Source: Holtermannia corniformis
Lineage: Eukaryota; Basidiomycota; Tremellomycetes; Holtermanniales
Length of the DNA: 64,000 nt
Direction of reading: 5' to 3'
NCBI GenBank assembly: GCA_001599935.1
Contig: BCIJ01000030.1
Span: 169,419 to 233,418 of the forward strand
Shown piece by piece: positions 49,571 through 60,596 of the stretch. Position numbers and translations under genes: made by a program. A model generated the notes under the pieces. That model was not told where the DNA came from. It did no database searches and worked only from the letters and a program-made list of their open reading frames with translations. Position 1 is the stretch's first letter; the number at the start of each line of letters is the position of its first letter.

Positions 49571-51365
49571 ATGGTCTTCTCCCTGATCGACCCAACGCAA
49601 CCGGTCGCGACGTTTGCCGACTCGCCGTTCTTTTTCGACAGGAAGAACATTGCGTTCCCAGAGGTTGAGGATGGGGTTATCCAGGTCCGTTGCTGGCTTG
49701 GCATGTTGGATCGTGGCTACGGTACCGTTGTGTCAAGTGACGGACTGTACGGTGATCGGATGAACCGAGGTCGCGAGCACGTTCGTCGACAGGTTTAAAG
49801 ACCTTGCACTTGACCTTTGCGGCCATCAGAGGGCGTTGGGCACCTCTTGAGCACTGACATCTTTGAGCGTCTAGCTGATACCACACGCACAGAAACACTC
49901 CAAGGACCGGATAGCGTACTATCATCCGAAAGGCGTTGGCGACTTTCATTTCGGGGTCAGTCCCGCTACGCACTTCAATGGGCGACTGACGCCGCGCAGG
50001 AGAAACACCCGATGCGCCCGCACCGGCTCACACTCACCAACGAGCTCGTCCTCGGCTATGGTCTACATAAGCACATGCAAGTCTTCAGCCCGCGTGCGGC
50101 GACGCAGAACGAGCTCGAGACGTTTCATGACCACGACTATATCGACTTTCTCGCACGGCAAGTCCCGGTAGCTCCATCGTAGCCGACCTAACCGCTACAG
50201 GGTCACGCCCGAATCCAATATCTCGTTGACGTCGCAATTCTCAAAATTCAACATTGGCGACGACTGTCCCGTGTTTACCGGTCTGTACGACTTTGTGAGC
50301 AAGTACGCCGGCGCGAGCCTGGTGGCCGCGAGGAAGCTTGCGCTCGGCAACACGGATATCGCGATCAATTGGTCGGGCGGGCTCCATCATGCGAAAAAGG
50401 GCGAGGCGAGCGGGTTCTGCTACATCAACGATATCGTCTTGGCCATCTTGGAGCTCTTGAGGTGGGTCCTCTGGACATGGTACACGACTAACAGCAGGCA
50501 CCACCCGCGTGTGCTGTATATCGACATTGACATCCACCACGGCGACGGCGTCCAAGAGGCTTTCTACCAGTCGAATCGGGTCCTCACCGTTTCGTTTCAC
50601 AAATACGCTGGCGACTTCTTCCCAGGGACCGGCGCTGTGGACGAGCTCGGGTCCGGCCTGGGCAAGTACTTTACGCTCAACGTGCCACTGCGAGACGGGA
50701 TCGACGACGAGTCGTACATCTCCCTGTTCAAGGCCGTCATGGAGCCCACCATCACCACGTTCCGGCCCTCGTCCATCGTCCTCCAATGCGGCGCCGATTC
50801 CCTCGGGTGCGATCGTCTTGGCACGTTCAACCTGTCGATCGCAGCCCACGGCGAGTGCGTACGCTACATCAAGAGCTTCAACCTGCCTCTGCTCGTGCTC
50901 GGCGGCGGCGGCTACCGGATATCCAGCGTGTCCCGCTGCTGGAGCTACGAGACCGCCGTCCTGACCGGTCACAAGGTCGACGACGCGCTCCCGCACACGC
51001 ACTACGACGACTACTTTGCGCCCGACTACAAGCTCCACCCGCCACTGATCGGCAAGCTGCCAAACCTCAACACGAAACAGTCACTCGAGCGCATCCGCGT
51101 CACGATCCGCGAAAAGCTGCGCTATCTCAATGGCGCGCCGAGTGTGCAGATGCAGCAGATCCCACCGGATCTCGTCGGCTGGCTCGAGACCGAGGAGCGC
51201 GGGGACAAGGAGAGGGCCGAGGAGGGCAAGGCTGCGGACGGGCGGATCGACGAGCACCGGCCGCGGAACGAGTACTTTGATTTCGAGCGCGCAGGGAACG
51301 GACACGGCTCGAACGCTGTGGGCGGCGGCCGAGGCCGACGAGGGCGGGACAAGAGCTATGCGTGA
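49571..51365 (+). CDS. hos2: Class I histone deacetylase, Hos2-type
   Basis: Zn-dependent lysine deacetylase of the Rpd3/Hos2 class; yeast Hos2 is in the Set3 complex. The start is taken at [21 protein letters not shown] 208-nt intron (49685-49892) leads to [20 protein letters not shown]. Core motifs are [60 protein letters not shown] with the catalytic His pair, [17 protein letters not shown] with Zn ligands, and [20 protein letters not shown]. The C-tail is Gly/Arg-rich ([14 protein letters not shown]). The intron at 50158-50200 must start GC (CG|GCAAGT) to give FLARVTPES, a known minor intron class. In-frame codons extend upstream of 49571, so an earlier start is possible. Confidence 0.93.
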
Positions 51366-51547
51366 GCGAGCTGTCGTGATGTTGTATAGCGTTTGGCCGT
51401 TGTAGCATAGACTCCACATGAAACCGTCGCTTGGTTTCAGCTCGACCACCACCGTTTCAGCATCCACAACCAAACTCTGTATGCCGTCGACGACGACGAG
51501 ACGGCGTGAGCAGCGCGGTGCTGCTGTCTGCAAACAACCACGACGAT

Positions 51548-53164
51548 ATGACCGCTACGACGCAAGCGCAAGCGCAAGCTGACACCGAGCCCCATCTCGT
51601 GTTCGACCCGTTCGATGTCGAGATCCGTGCGTCGGTCGGGTACATAGTTCTATCAGACTGACCCTCTCAGCCATCATGGTGCTCTCCAAGACCGTGTTCT
51701 CGCCGTTCTTTGCCATCTTTGTGCCGTTGACGCTCCTCGGCCAGGGGTACAGGCCGCACACCGACGTCTTCCAGTACGCTTGCTGGTATGCTGCCGTCGT
51801 CTGCTTTTTTAGTGCGTTAGCCTGCTGGCTTTCGTGTGATGCCTGCTGAGGGACCATAGGCACTATGAAGCATATCTCGCGACTGTACGATAATCAGTCG
51901 AATTGGCTGCTGAAACCAGAGCGCGTCGATTGGGGCGAACAGATTGTGTTGGTTACGGGCGGTGAGTCGACTGCATGATCCAACGCTGTGACTGACTCGG
52001 GTAGGAGCTTCGGGCATCGGAGCACTGCTAGCAGACACTCTGGCGATCCGGAACGTGACCGTTGTCGTGCTCGACGTTAACCCGGTACAGTCGGAGAACC
52101 GTGAGCGCGACCGACTGGTGACGATCAAGCAGCTGACGATCGGGTAGACAACATTGCGTCGTATATCTGCGACGTGTCAGACTGGAACCAAGTAGAGGCA
52201 GTGGCTGCCAAGATCCGACAAGAGGTCAGAAGAGCTGCACTACCTAGTACATTGCGACTGATCGTTCACGACATAGATTGGCGACCCGACGATGCTAGTG
52301 AACAATGCGGGCGTGGTCAAGGGCAAGCTGTTGATCGATCTGACAGAGCACGACGTCAAATCGTGCGTTGCATTGCCTACGCATGATGGCGTTGACGACC
52401 TAGGTCGTTTGGCGTCAACACGCTCTCGCACTTTTGGGTCCTGAAAGCTTTTCTGCCTGCAATGCTCAAGCGTGGTCAAGGCCACATTGTGCGTACTGTC
52501 CAACGCTCGCAGGCTGACGAGTATAGGTGACAATGTCTAGTGTGCTCTCACTAGCTGCCTGTGCGCAGATGAGTGAGTACCGAGTTCCTGACGAGATCCG
52601 CACTGATGGCACTGCCAGGCGACTACTGTGCGTCAAAGGCTGCCCTGAACCAGCTACACGCCAGCCTCAGGTTCGAACTTGACAATCGGTCGGTCCCAGC
52701 CGTTTTCCCGCCGTTCCACGCTGATACCGTACAGCTACTTGACGCCCTCGATCCGCACGACCCTGTTCCTGCCCGGTCACATCACCACACCATTGTTCTC
52801 GCGCGCGCGCGTCCCCGCGACTCGCTTTATGCGCTTCGTCGCTCCCTCGATCCAACCGCACGTCATCGTCAAGCAGATCATCGCCGCTCTCGACGACCAA
52901 GAGTCGCGAATCATCCGGACCCCAACCTTTACGCACGTCGCGCGGTTCACCAACGTGGGTAGTAATTTCGTGCCGGGTTGGGTTCGAGATCTACTACAAT
53001 GGGTACGCCGGCTCGCTCTTGCTCGAGACGGATTCCGTGTCTGACTTTGAATACAGATGTCCGGAGCGGATCACGCCATGCGTGAATACGGACCGCAGGG
53101 GGGCGATAGCGCTGCGTTTGAGCTCGTTCAGAAGGACAAGCGTGACAGTGAGAAAAAGGAATAG
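51548..53164 (+). CDS. Short-chain dehydrogenase/reductase, membrane-linked (SDR16C / retinol dehydrogenase-like)
   Basis: NAD(P)-dependent oxidoreductase resembling fungal and animal lipid or retinal SDRs on ER or lipid-droplet membranes. The N-terminus has a hydrophobic anchor ([34 protein letters not shown]). The Rossmann motif is [20 protein letters not shown]. It is followed by [10 protein letters not shown], the structural NNAG ([13 protein letters not shown]), [30 protein letters not shown] and the catalytic [20 protein letters not shown]. The C-terminal part ([40 protein letters not shown]) ends basic, KRDSEKKE. About nine short canonical introns are present. It is tandem to HOS2. Substrate unknown. 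Confidence 0.87.
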
Positions 53165-53319
53165 CGCTTTGCGATCGATGTACGGACTTGGCTCATCCGC
53201 TGCGACCTCGGCGTGGCGCATACGAAAGGAGCTCGGTCCGGTCGCTCACCGGCGCAGGCGGCCTTTCAATCGCTGCATATCTTCAGTGGCGCATCCCCCG
53301 GTGTTGCAGCTCTTGCATC

Positions 53320-53577
53320 ATGTCCACTAGTGAGGAGATCACCGTGTGCTTCCAGGTCGAGTCGGCTCCGCCTTCGCCGTCCTCGACTCGATTCGCCTGC
53401 GAGCATCCGCAACAGTCTCGCACCGATCACGATGAAATCTGCGGCTTCATCAACCATGAACCCGATCAAACATGCATGTCGATGACGTTCACATGCGATC
53501 AGTGTGGAAAATGGACATGCGACGAGAACCACAGGCCGAAAAGGCTGAGAGAGCTCGATGGCCGCAAAGTAGCATGA
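53320..53577 (+). CDS. Small Cys/His-rich protein, possible distant member of the 55-60 kb family
   Basis: Single-exon frame of 85 residues. The start MSTSEEITVCFQVESAPPSP is followed by RFACEHPQQSRTDHDEICGF and a distal MTFTCDQCGKWTCDENHRPK. The distal C-x2-C-x4-C preceded by Phe resembles the F-R-A-C-x2-C-x5-C block of the five intact genes downstream. The proximal block C-x-H...H-x3-C could be a His-substituted version of their C-x-C-x4-H-x7-C. It lacks their intron. It sits just after the SDR gene and may share its 3' region. It may be real and metal-binding, or a chance frame. Confidence 0.4.
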   Translation: MSTSEEITVCFQVESAPPSPSSTRFACEHPQQSRTDHDEICGFINHEPDQTCMSMTFTCDQCGKWTCDENHRPKRLRELDGRKVA

Positions 53578-53615
53578 TCGTCATGTCATAGGGTACAACT
53601 TTTCGTGATGCAGCC

Positions 53616-54497
53616 TCACTTGCCATTCAGGACCTCGAGGACCTCTCTGCCTGCGGCTCTGACGTTTTCGCGGCCTTTGAATGCCTCACCGGCCGTCGTT
53701 TCGAGGTAGGCGATCAGCTCGGGGACGTTTGGCAGGGCGCCGGAGGGTGAGGCGAGCGAGAGAGGGAGGGGGAGAGCACCAAACGCTTGAGACACGGAGA
53801 GCGAGAGGAGGAATGGGATGGTTGTCTGTACTGCACAGGCTTAGCGGGGGATGACGGGCTTGTGGAACGCACAGTCTTGCAGTAATACTTGGGTGGGTCA
53901 GCTCGGTACGACCTGTGATCTGGGCACGACTCACCATCGGCTCGCTGGGTGCCAGGTACCGAGCTCGGTGCTTGGGATCTGCCCATTCGATTAGCCTAAG
54001 CAGCACGTACGATGCCCGACACACCTGGCCTGCTCCCACTCGCCCCAGACTCGCTCAATCCGTTCGAGCTCCTTGACGACCTCTCCAAGCACCCTGACGA
54101 CATCATCGATCTGCACAGCTCCAGACTGGCCCTGCCCTCTCGCCGAGCCAGCAGTCGACGGCGCCCGCAGCCTTCCTCCGGGTGTTGGCTGATTCGCGAG
54201 GGCGAACGGAAATGGAAAAGGCGAAGCTGAGCTCGGACCGGCCAGCCGCTGCCCCGACGACGATCCCGCCGTCACTGCTGGGTTGGTTGGCATGTTCATG
54301 AGCTGCTGGGCCGTATTGGGGGTAGGGTACGTCGCCATGTTGAAGGTCGGGACGGGAGACTGGCCGATACCAGCGAGAAAGGACGTTGGGGTCGGCACGC
54401 CCGACACACCAGGCGTAGTGCCCGTCGGCCGAGGTGGCACGGGCGACACTCCTGATGGAGGTGGTACCGAGGGGAAGCTACTGCCAGAGTTGCTCAT
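53616..54497 (-). CDS. Unrecognised Pro/Gly-rich protein with C-terminal helical segment
   Basis: The start MSNSGSSFPSVPPPSGVSPV (an alternative in-frame ATG is at 54518) opens a low-complexity Pro/Gly/Ser region with TYPTPNTAQQLMNMPTN. A helix follows (IDDVVRVLGEVVKELERIER). Short introns near 53940-54010 and 53830-53940 then connect KHRARYLAPSEPM, YYCKT and TIPFLLSLSVSQAFGALPLP, and the end is VPELIAYLETTAGEAF..REVLEVLNGK. The phase of the first intron is ambiguous. The shape suggests an adaptor subunit of a nuclear complex, but I cannot assign one. Confidence 0.6.
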
Positions 54498-54861
54498 CTC
54501 TGCCGTCGTTCTTTGCAAGGATGATGGTCGATGCTATGGCAAGCAGCTCAGAAGTGGAAAGTGGCAGTACCCTCCGCCCTCGGAATGCCATCGAGCGAGC
54601 GTCTCACATATGCAGGAGACTACAGGATACCACGGGCAGCGCGTGCAGCGCGTGCATGACCTCAACGGAGGACCCCTGACATAGTCATTATGTTCCTTCC
54701 TGACTCTCGGGTTTGGCCTGCAGCTCAAAATGTTAGATTGGGGAAGAACCGTGATGCATCTCGCTCGCTACGGCTCTACTTTGTAGGCTTCGCCTACGGC
54801 TCTGATGTCTAGCACGCCATCCTGACTGTCTCGCCGGNTGTAGTGTCCCTCGGCGCCTTGA
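54498..54861. other. Intergenic with short hairpins and one ambiguous base
   Basis: Includes a GTAGGC-TTC-GCCTAC hairpin at 54785-54799 and the start of a small repeat cluster. Base 54839 is N. No gene is evident. Confidence 0.5.
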
Positions 54862-54917
54862 CTACATCCTCGCCGCGGCAGACGTGTCTTGGCTACATCC
54901 TCGCCGGATGTAGTGTT
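54830..54917. repeat. Short direct/inverted repeat cluster containing the ambiguous base
   Basis: CTCGCCGGnTGTAGTGT (54831-54847) recurs as CTCGCCGGATGTAGTGT (54900-54917 region). CTACATCCTCGCCG occurs at 54862-54875 and again from 54893. CTACATCC-TCGCC-GGATGTAG at 54893-54913 is a perfect 8-bp stem. The second copy predicts A for the N. The cluster overlaps the 3' end of the Cys-rich gene at 54862-55264. Confidence 0.65.
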
Positions 54918-55264
54918 CGCCGGATGCGGCGTCCTCCGCCGGGATGGCTGGCTGCGTGGCGTATTCCAACACAAAAGACTGTCCAGAAACCCGCTGCACT
55001 TCATTGGTGATTGCAGTGCGACAATCGTCATTGTTCTGTGATACGGTCAGCTTTTCACTGCGGTGCATGCTCCAAGCTTACCGCACAGGCTGGACAAGCG
55101 CGGTAGAACAACACCGTCAAACCGCCATTGCATTCAAGGTTGACAGTGTGCAAGGATGTAGTAGCGCAACGCTTACTATACTGGTGGTGTGGTGCTTTGT
55201 CGCCCCTGCATTGGCAGGTGCCCCTGGAATCATGATTCGAAAAGTATCCAGTTTGTAAGGACAT
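54862..55264 (-). CDS. Small Cys-rich protein, family member 1 (new family)
   Basis: Unrecognised family. Exon 1 is 55264-55082 (183 nt) and exon 2 is 55035-54862; the 46-nt intron is GTAAGC..GCTGAC..CACAG. The product is 118 residues. The N-terminal part reads MSLQTGYFSNHDSRGTCQC, then HH and KRC, a slightly stretched form of C-x-C-x4-H-x7-C. The distal block is LTVLFYRACPACA|NNDDCR, giving C-x2-C-x5-C with the intron one residue after the second Cys. No signal peptide or membrane helix is seen, so intracellular metal binding is a reasonable inference. The C-terminal tail runs into the small repeat cluster at 54862-54917 and is longer than in its relatives. An upstream in-frame ATG at 55369 exists, but alignment with the other copies favours 55264. 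Confidence 0.6.
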
Positions 55265-55691
55265 TGCAGCCGTGTCAGGAGCGGGCCAGTAGTTGTTTGT
55301 GGGAGCTTTTGTTTGTGAGAGCGGCTCGTATAACATCGCAAGGCAGTGTATTCTCTTCGAAGACTGCAACGCAAGGGGATGATAAAGGGAACGTATCGCG
55401 AAGATCTCACTCTGCGCGAAGCCTAGGCCTTCGCCTGATGAAGAACGGTAGGTAAATTAGAAGATGCAGCAGGATGCGCAGCACGGGAGCACCGTTCCCG
55501 GGTGACTGCAGCCGGTTGCACTTCGCGGTAGGCGCCGCGAAGCTCGAGCGCGTTGGGTCTGGGACATCAGAGTCAGATCCGGTAGTGCGCTCAAGAGGAA
55601 GGGCCTCGCTGTAGTCACATCATACTGCAAAGGCTATATGAAAGCATTTTGGCATCATGCGATGTATGTAGGCTTACTTGAGGGGAACCGG
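55265..55691. other. Spacer between Cys-rich copies 1 and 2
   Basis: 427 bp with no frame resembling the family and no other recognisable feature. It includes the promoter of copy 1 and the 3' flank of copy 2. Confidence 0.5.
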
Positions 55692-56076
55692 TCAAGTCCT
55701 CCTGACTGCTAACGCACAGACCATGTTTTTGGACGCGAGAGAGTCCAGGCGCAGGGTAACAGCGTTCCGGCAGGCTTCCGACTCCTGATCATCAGCGTCG
55801 ACAAAGGGAGAAGGAACTCACTCGACACGAGCTGCAGACTCGACAGCACTTCACCAAGGGAGAATCATCATGCTCCGGATCGTTGTACCCCCGGATGAAA
55901 AATGACACAATGTCATCCTGTTTAGGGGTGGGTACGCCGCATCGTCGTTCCGGGTTTTCAAAATGCGTGCCGGATGGACAGCTGCAGCCAGTAGTTCGAT
56001 AATCTTCTTCAGGCCATCGGACGTAAAGTGTGCGTGCGGAAGGGGTAGTGTCAGAGCTCGTGGCGTCGTTTGCCAT
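55692..56076 (-). CDS. Small Cys-rich protein, family member 2
   Basis: Exons 56076-55822 (255 nt) and 55784-55692 flank a 37-nt GTGAGT..CTGAT..CAG intron; 115 residues. A longer N-terminal extension (MANDATSSDTTPSARTLYVR) precedes YRTTGCSCPSGTHFENPERR and C, which is exactly C-x-C-x4-H-x7-C. The middle is acidic (GYNDPEHDDSP). The distal block is KCCRVCSSCR|ESEACR, giving C-x2-C-x5-C with the intron in the family position, phase 0. No signal peptide. Function unknown. Upstream on the same strand lie a dead copy and family member 3. Confidence 0.6.
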
Positions 56077-56342
56077 GATCGTGGTTGTGTGCAGAACACG
56101 GACCTAGCCATTTATATAACCTTGGGCCTGATACTGACCTTCGCCGGAAGACCCGACCCGACCTCAACCATCAATGGGTGTGCCTGCCCACTTCAACCCG
56201 TTCAAGCTCCGCCAAGTTTATCCGTCACCAGCGCAGACTTCGAACGACCTCACTTCACAATGGAACATGTGATCAGAAGGCCTAGTCGTTCGACGAACGA
56301 CATTTGGATCCAAAGCGCAACGATCCGCACGCTCGTGTCTCG

Positions 56343-56500
56343 TTATTGGGATTCGTCACAAGCTTGGAACGAGGCTTCCACCCCGTGGTCCAGCATGCGA
56401 TAACGTTCGGTGCGTCTAGGCCGCGTTGCCGGTCGGTGCCATCCTTGTGAGGGGCAGCGCTGCGCATACACGTAGTCTCTCGTGGCCCTGATATTTCCTC
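56343..56500 (-). pseudogene. Dead copy of the Cys-rich family
   Basis: Reading towards lower coordinates, a GHE start-like block (56479-56487) is followed, after a frame break, by TTCMRSAAPHKDGTDRQR. This aligns with TTCMCNSALHMSNPSRRC of the neighbouring copy at 56792-57103. Two cysteines have become arginine (CGC for TGC) while the His is kept. After another frame change comes LDHGVEASFQACDESQ, matching DEHGVEVSFRACEEC with the second Cys lost to Ser. No continuous frame joins the parts. A tandem duplicate that has decayed is the simplest reading. Confidence 0.6.
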
Positions 56501-56791
56501 GTGAGTAGGGTGATGACCTGGTGTGCGTGGAGCTTGCGAGCAAAACTGTCATCGCCGAAAGTCTGGGTCTGCAATCGGGATGATGGAACCTGAACGGCTG
56601 CGTTGATTGGCATGCAGGCGTCATGGCGTGCGCAAGCCGCCGTCAGAACGGCAGATCCCAGATGTAGGTGCGTACGTCAACACTCTGATGGCGATGCCTG
56701 TTCAGTCCCTGAAATTGCTTCTCGCTAATAAGGGCATGACTACCAGCCGCTATATCATTGCATATCAGTCGTAGTGACGGCGGGGATCGCA

Positions 56792-57103
56792 CTAGCCTGT
56801 CACTTGGACCCTGTGATGCGGCCTGGTCGCCTCAATCGCACAGTCGATCGCCGACTGACATACCTGCGCTTCCTGCCATGTATCAGCTCAGGCCCGTCCG
56901 TGTGCGGCGAAACAACGTACTATGCATTCCTCACACGCGCGAAACGAGACTTCGACTCCGTGTTCGTCATCCGACGTGAATGCGCTGTGCACCCCCGTCG
57001 TGGGCGTGTCGCATCGACGTGAAGGGTTCGACATGTGCAGCGCTGAATTGCACATGCACGTCGTTGCGTCTTCGTGGCCTATGATAAAGATTGTCGTTGA
57101 CAT
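56792..57103 (-). CDS. Small Cys-rich protein, family member 3
   Basis: Exon 1 57103-56921 is 183 nt, the same length as in members 1 and 4. The intron is 48 nt (56873-56920, GTACGT..CTGAT..CAG) and exon 2 is 56872-56792; 87 residues. MSTTIFIIGHEDATTCMC leads into NSALHMSNPSRRC, a perfect C-x-C-x4-H-x7-C. The distal block EHGVEVSFRACEECI|EAQVCQ gives C-x2-C-x5-C with the family intron. The tail SAIDCAIEATRPHHRVQVTG aligns with the tail of member 5 (HIESAIKGAGRPKIEIG). This is the most compact copy and is close to the family consensus. Function unknown. Confidence 0.62.
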
Positions 57104-57828
57104 CTGGGTGGTGTTCCGTCGCGGTATACATTAACGAGTGTGATATACGGTATCTGGAGTCTGGATTCCGCAGATCATCAGTGGCGAACTATAAAAAGGA
57201 GCATGGGAAGCGTAGCCGGGACGGGAATTGAGCGCAGTCGGATGGTTGATCCAGATTGCATGGTAGACTATAAAGGTTGACAATAGCGATGAATCGGATC
57301 ATTGCTGGCCGTCCCGCGGTATCTGAATGACTACCTTGGTGGCGATGAATAGATGTGGTCGGACCTTGAACACTTTGACGTGCAGGCAATCAAGCGTTGC
57401 CGACGCCCGGATGACACCTACAGCGCGGATGAGAGTAGCTGATTTGTCAAAGCTCGAAACGCTACCAGGCTTGGCCCTCTGATGATGTTCTAAGCTGCTC
57501 TTCCACTCCCTGCGACCCATCATGCCGTCCAGCGCTTGCCCAAGGGGGTTGATTTTACGGCGTTATGCGGGATTAGCTGGTGTAACCCCGTTCGACGCGT
57601 CGAGGTCCGTCAGCTGCACTACTTGTACTCGGAGGGGCTGTAGATCGATCGACATCGTCAGCAACGACACAAGGCGAGCAGCGACGGTACCATACAGACC
57701 GAACGAGTGAGTGGAACCGCGTCAACGTGTTCACCGCGGTCATCCACTGTGAGAAAATCACGATCCGAGCTCATGTTGTTGACTTAGGTTGGGTCACTTG
57801 CCACCCGTCGTCGAGAGCACGCAGTACG
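57104..57828. other. Divergent spacer between Cys-rich member 3 and CDK1
   Basis: 725 bp containing promoters of both genes. Short open frames show no family resemblance. A TATAAA-like ATAAAAAGG occurs near 57191. No repeat or RNA gene was recognised. Confidence 0.5.
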
Positions 57829-59007
<1,179 letters not shown>

Positions 59008-59106
59008 TCCCTTCCACTCCAACCCGTTCTGTGTTTCCATCCCTCATTCGTTTGTCATGCCCGTTGCATAGGTCCGCTCCGATGTATTGTATACACCATG
59101 CTCTTA

Positions 59107-59290
59107 TTAGCCCGTGACCGCGTACGACTTGTACCGCGCATAGCCGAGGATGAAGAACATGACGACGTGGAGGGACGCAAGCGTGACGCAGAACGCTGTG
59201 TCGTTAGCCGCGTTCCTCGATCCAGAACGCACCGACTGTGAGACCGGGGTACGTGTCGGTATCGGCGGCTTCGACGCCGTCCACTGCCAT
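59107..59290 (-). CDS. 48-residue single-pass membrane protein (candidate 1)
   Basis: Exons 59290-59233 and 59195-59107; a 37-nt intron with GTGCGT donor, GCTAAC branch and CACAG end; exactly 49 codons. The sequence [19 protein letters not shown] is followed, after the phase-1 intron, by a hydrophobic helix ([19 protein letters not shown]) and a short basic tail [10 protein letters not shown]. No family is recognised. It could be a short subunit of a membrane complex. It is convergent with CDK1, 100 bp away. Small frames of this size can arise by chance; the clean splice and helix are the evidence. Confidence 0.5.
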
Positions 59291-59465
59291 CTCGTTGGGC
59301 TGGGCGATGGTGCCGTGCACGATGGTGCAGTCTTAGCTGTAGGCCTCCTTTGTGCCGCTGGCCAACACAAAGGAACGTTCTTCCGTCTGGAAGGCTCTGC
59401 TACCTACATTAACACCATGCACGCCCCGCTCTACACTCGTCTCACTGTCCGCTGGAACATCAACA

Positions 59466-59797
59466 ATGTCGCACGAACGCTGGATCAAAGATCATGAGCT
59501 CGCCACAGGCTGTCAATGCTCATCGCCCATGCACAGCAACATGCCAGACAATAAATGCGGCGACGAGCCAACGATGACATTGCCGTATCAGTCGGAAGAG
59601 GCAGAACACGCAGTTGTAATCCTATTTCGTGCTTGCGATACGTGCCGGGTGAGCTAAACGTGCCAAAGGGAGGGAGTCTGAAACTGAATGAGCTGCAGCA
59701 GGTCCCTATTTGCGATAGACATATATTGGCGCAACAGGAGACCGAGGCTAGTAAAATTGGCAATGACAGTGATCCGAGAGCTGCGCGCTTGAGCTGA
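59466..59797 (+). CDS. Small Cys-rich protein, family member 4
   Basis: Exon 1 59466-59648 is again 183 nt. The intron 59649-59698 (GTGAGC..TGAGCTGCAG) leads to exon 2 59699-59797; 93 residues. MSHERWIKDHELATGCQC continues SSPMHSNMPDNKC, a perfect C-x-C-x4-H-x7-C. The distal part is HAVVILFRACDTCR|QVPICD, giving C-x2-C-x5-C with the intron in the shared position. Using the next CAG as acceptor would drop the Gln. The tail QQETEASKIGNDSDPRAARL is unrelated to the others. It diverges from the membrane-protein candidate at 59107-59290. No signal peptide. Confidence 0.6.
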
Positions 59798-60104
59798 TGT
59801 GCCCTTTCATGCCATACATACCAAAGTAGAAGCTACGACATGTACGCTTTACGCGGGAGCTTTGCATCTCCTTGAGCCTAAAAATGTACAGAGACTCGTT
59901 TCATCTGCACTCTGCTCTCACCCCGTACGTCGCGCTCCCAGTTGCCGCTGCTTGCAATCGCGCCTTCCTGATCAACTCCATTTACTGGCACAAGGGTCCG
60001 ACTGCAGTCGAAGGCCCTCGGAGGTAGTTGCAGTACATTTCAGGCTGCATGGGCGATGAGATGGCCCACGACTGCCCGAATCCCCAGTCAACCAGGAAGT
60101 CACA

Positions 60105-60433
60105 ATGTTTGATAGCGAGCCTGTCGGTCGAGCATGGATGAAGGGACACAAAGATAGTCTTACGTGCATGTGCAAGTCCACGGAGCACAGCGAACAAGTA
60201 GGAAACATATGCGGGGCAACGTCGATAAACGAGCACGTTGGCTATAGTCAAGGCGGGTTTGCTCGCGCAAAGTCCCGGGAGATTAGCTTCCGCGCATGTC
60301 AGGAATGCTCCGTAAGTCAACGCTTGGTGATTACAAGAGGTTTTTGACTGATTGGTAGACGACCGACGTCTGCCGGGATCACATCGAATCGGCGATTAAG
60401 GGGGCTGGTCGCCCCAAGATTGAAATCGGGTGA
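60105..60433 (+). CDS. Small Cys-rich protein, family member 5
   Basis: Exons 60105-60311 and 60359-60433 with a 47-nt GTAAGT..GACTGATTGGTAG intron; 93 residues. MFDSEPVGRAWMKGHKDSLT precedes CMCKSTEHSEQVGNIC, a perfect C-x-C-x4-H-x7-C. The insert before the distal block is slightly longer (exon 1 is 207 nt, 24 more than the common 183). The distal block is REISFRACQECS|TTDVCRDH, giving C-x2-C-x5-C. The tail IESAIKGAGRPKIEIG aligns with that of member 3. It is convergent with the next small membrane-protein gene. Function unknown; metal binding inferred from the Cys/His spacing. Confidence 0.62.
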
Positions 60434-60596
60434 ATAGCAATTCATGGAGAGGTTTCCTGCCATAGCTCAGACTTCTCAGTAATGAACCTCTCATGGTACA
60501 AGATGCATACATTACAAAAATGAAGCGCATTGGCATCTCGATACCGCGCATGGGTAACCTTGAACGAGCGGTGCTTTCAAAGTCAAAGTTGGGCAG

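Noticed and set aside
54944..55258. Plus-strand frame with a hydrophobic stretch opposite Cys-rich member 1, considered as a fourth membrane micro-protein
   Set aside because: Antisense to a better-supported gene and lacking the phase-1 intron plan of the other three.
59799..60059. Plus-strand frame with EATTC...ALH, considered as another Cys-rich family copy
   Set aside because: Only the first few residues match; the second Cys of CxC and the distal block are absent.
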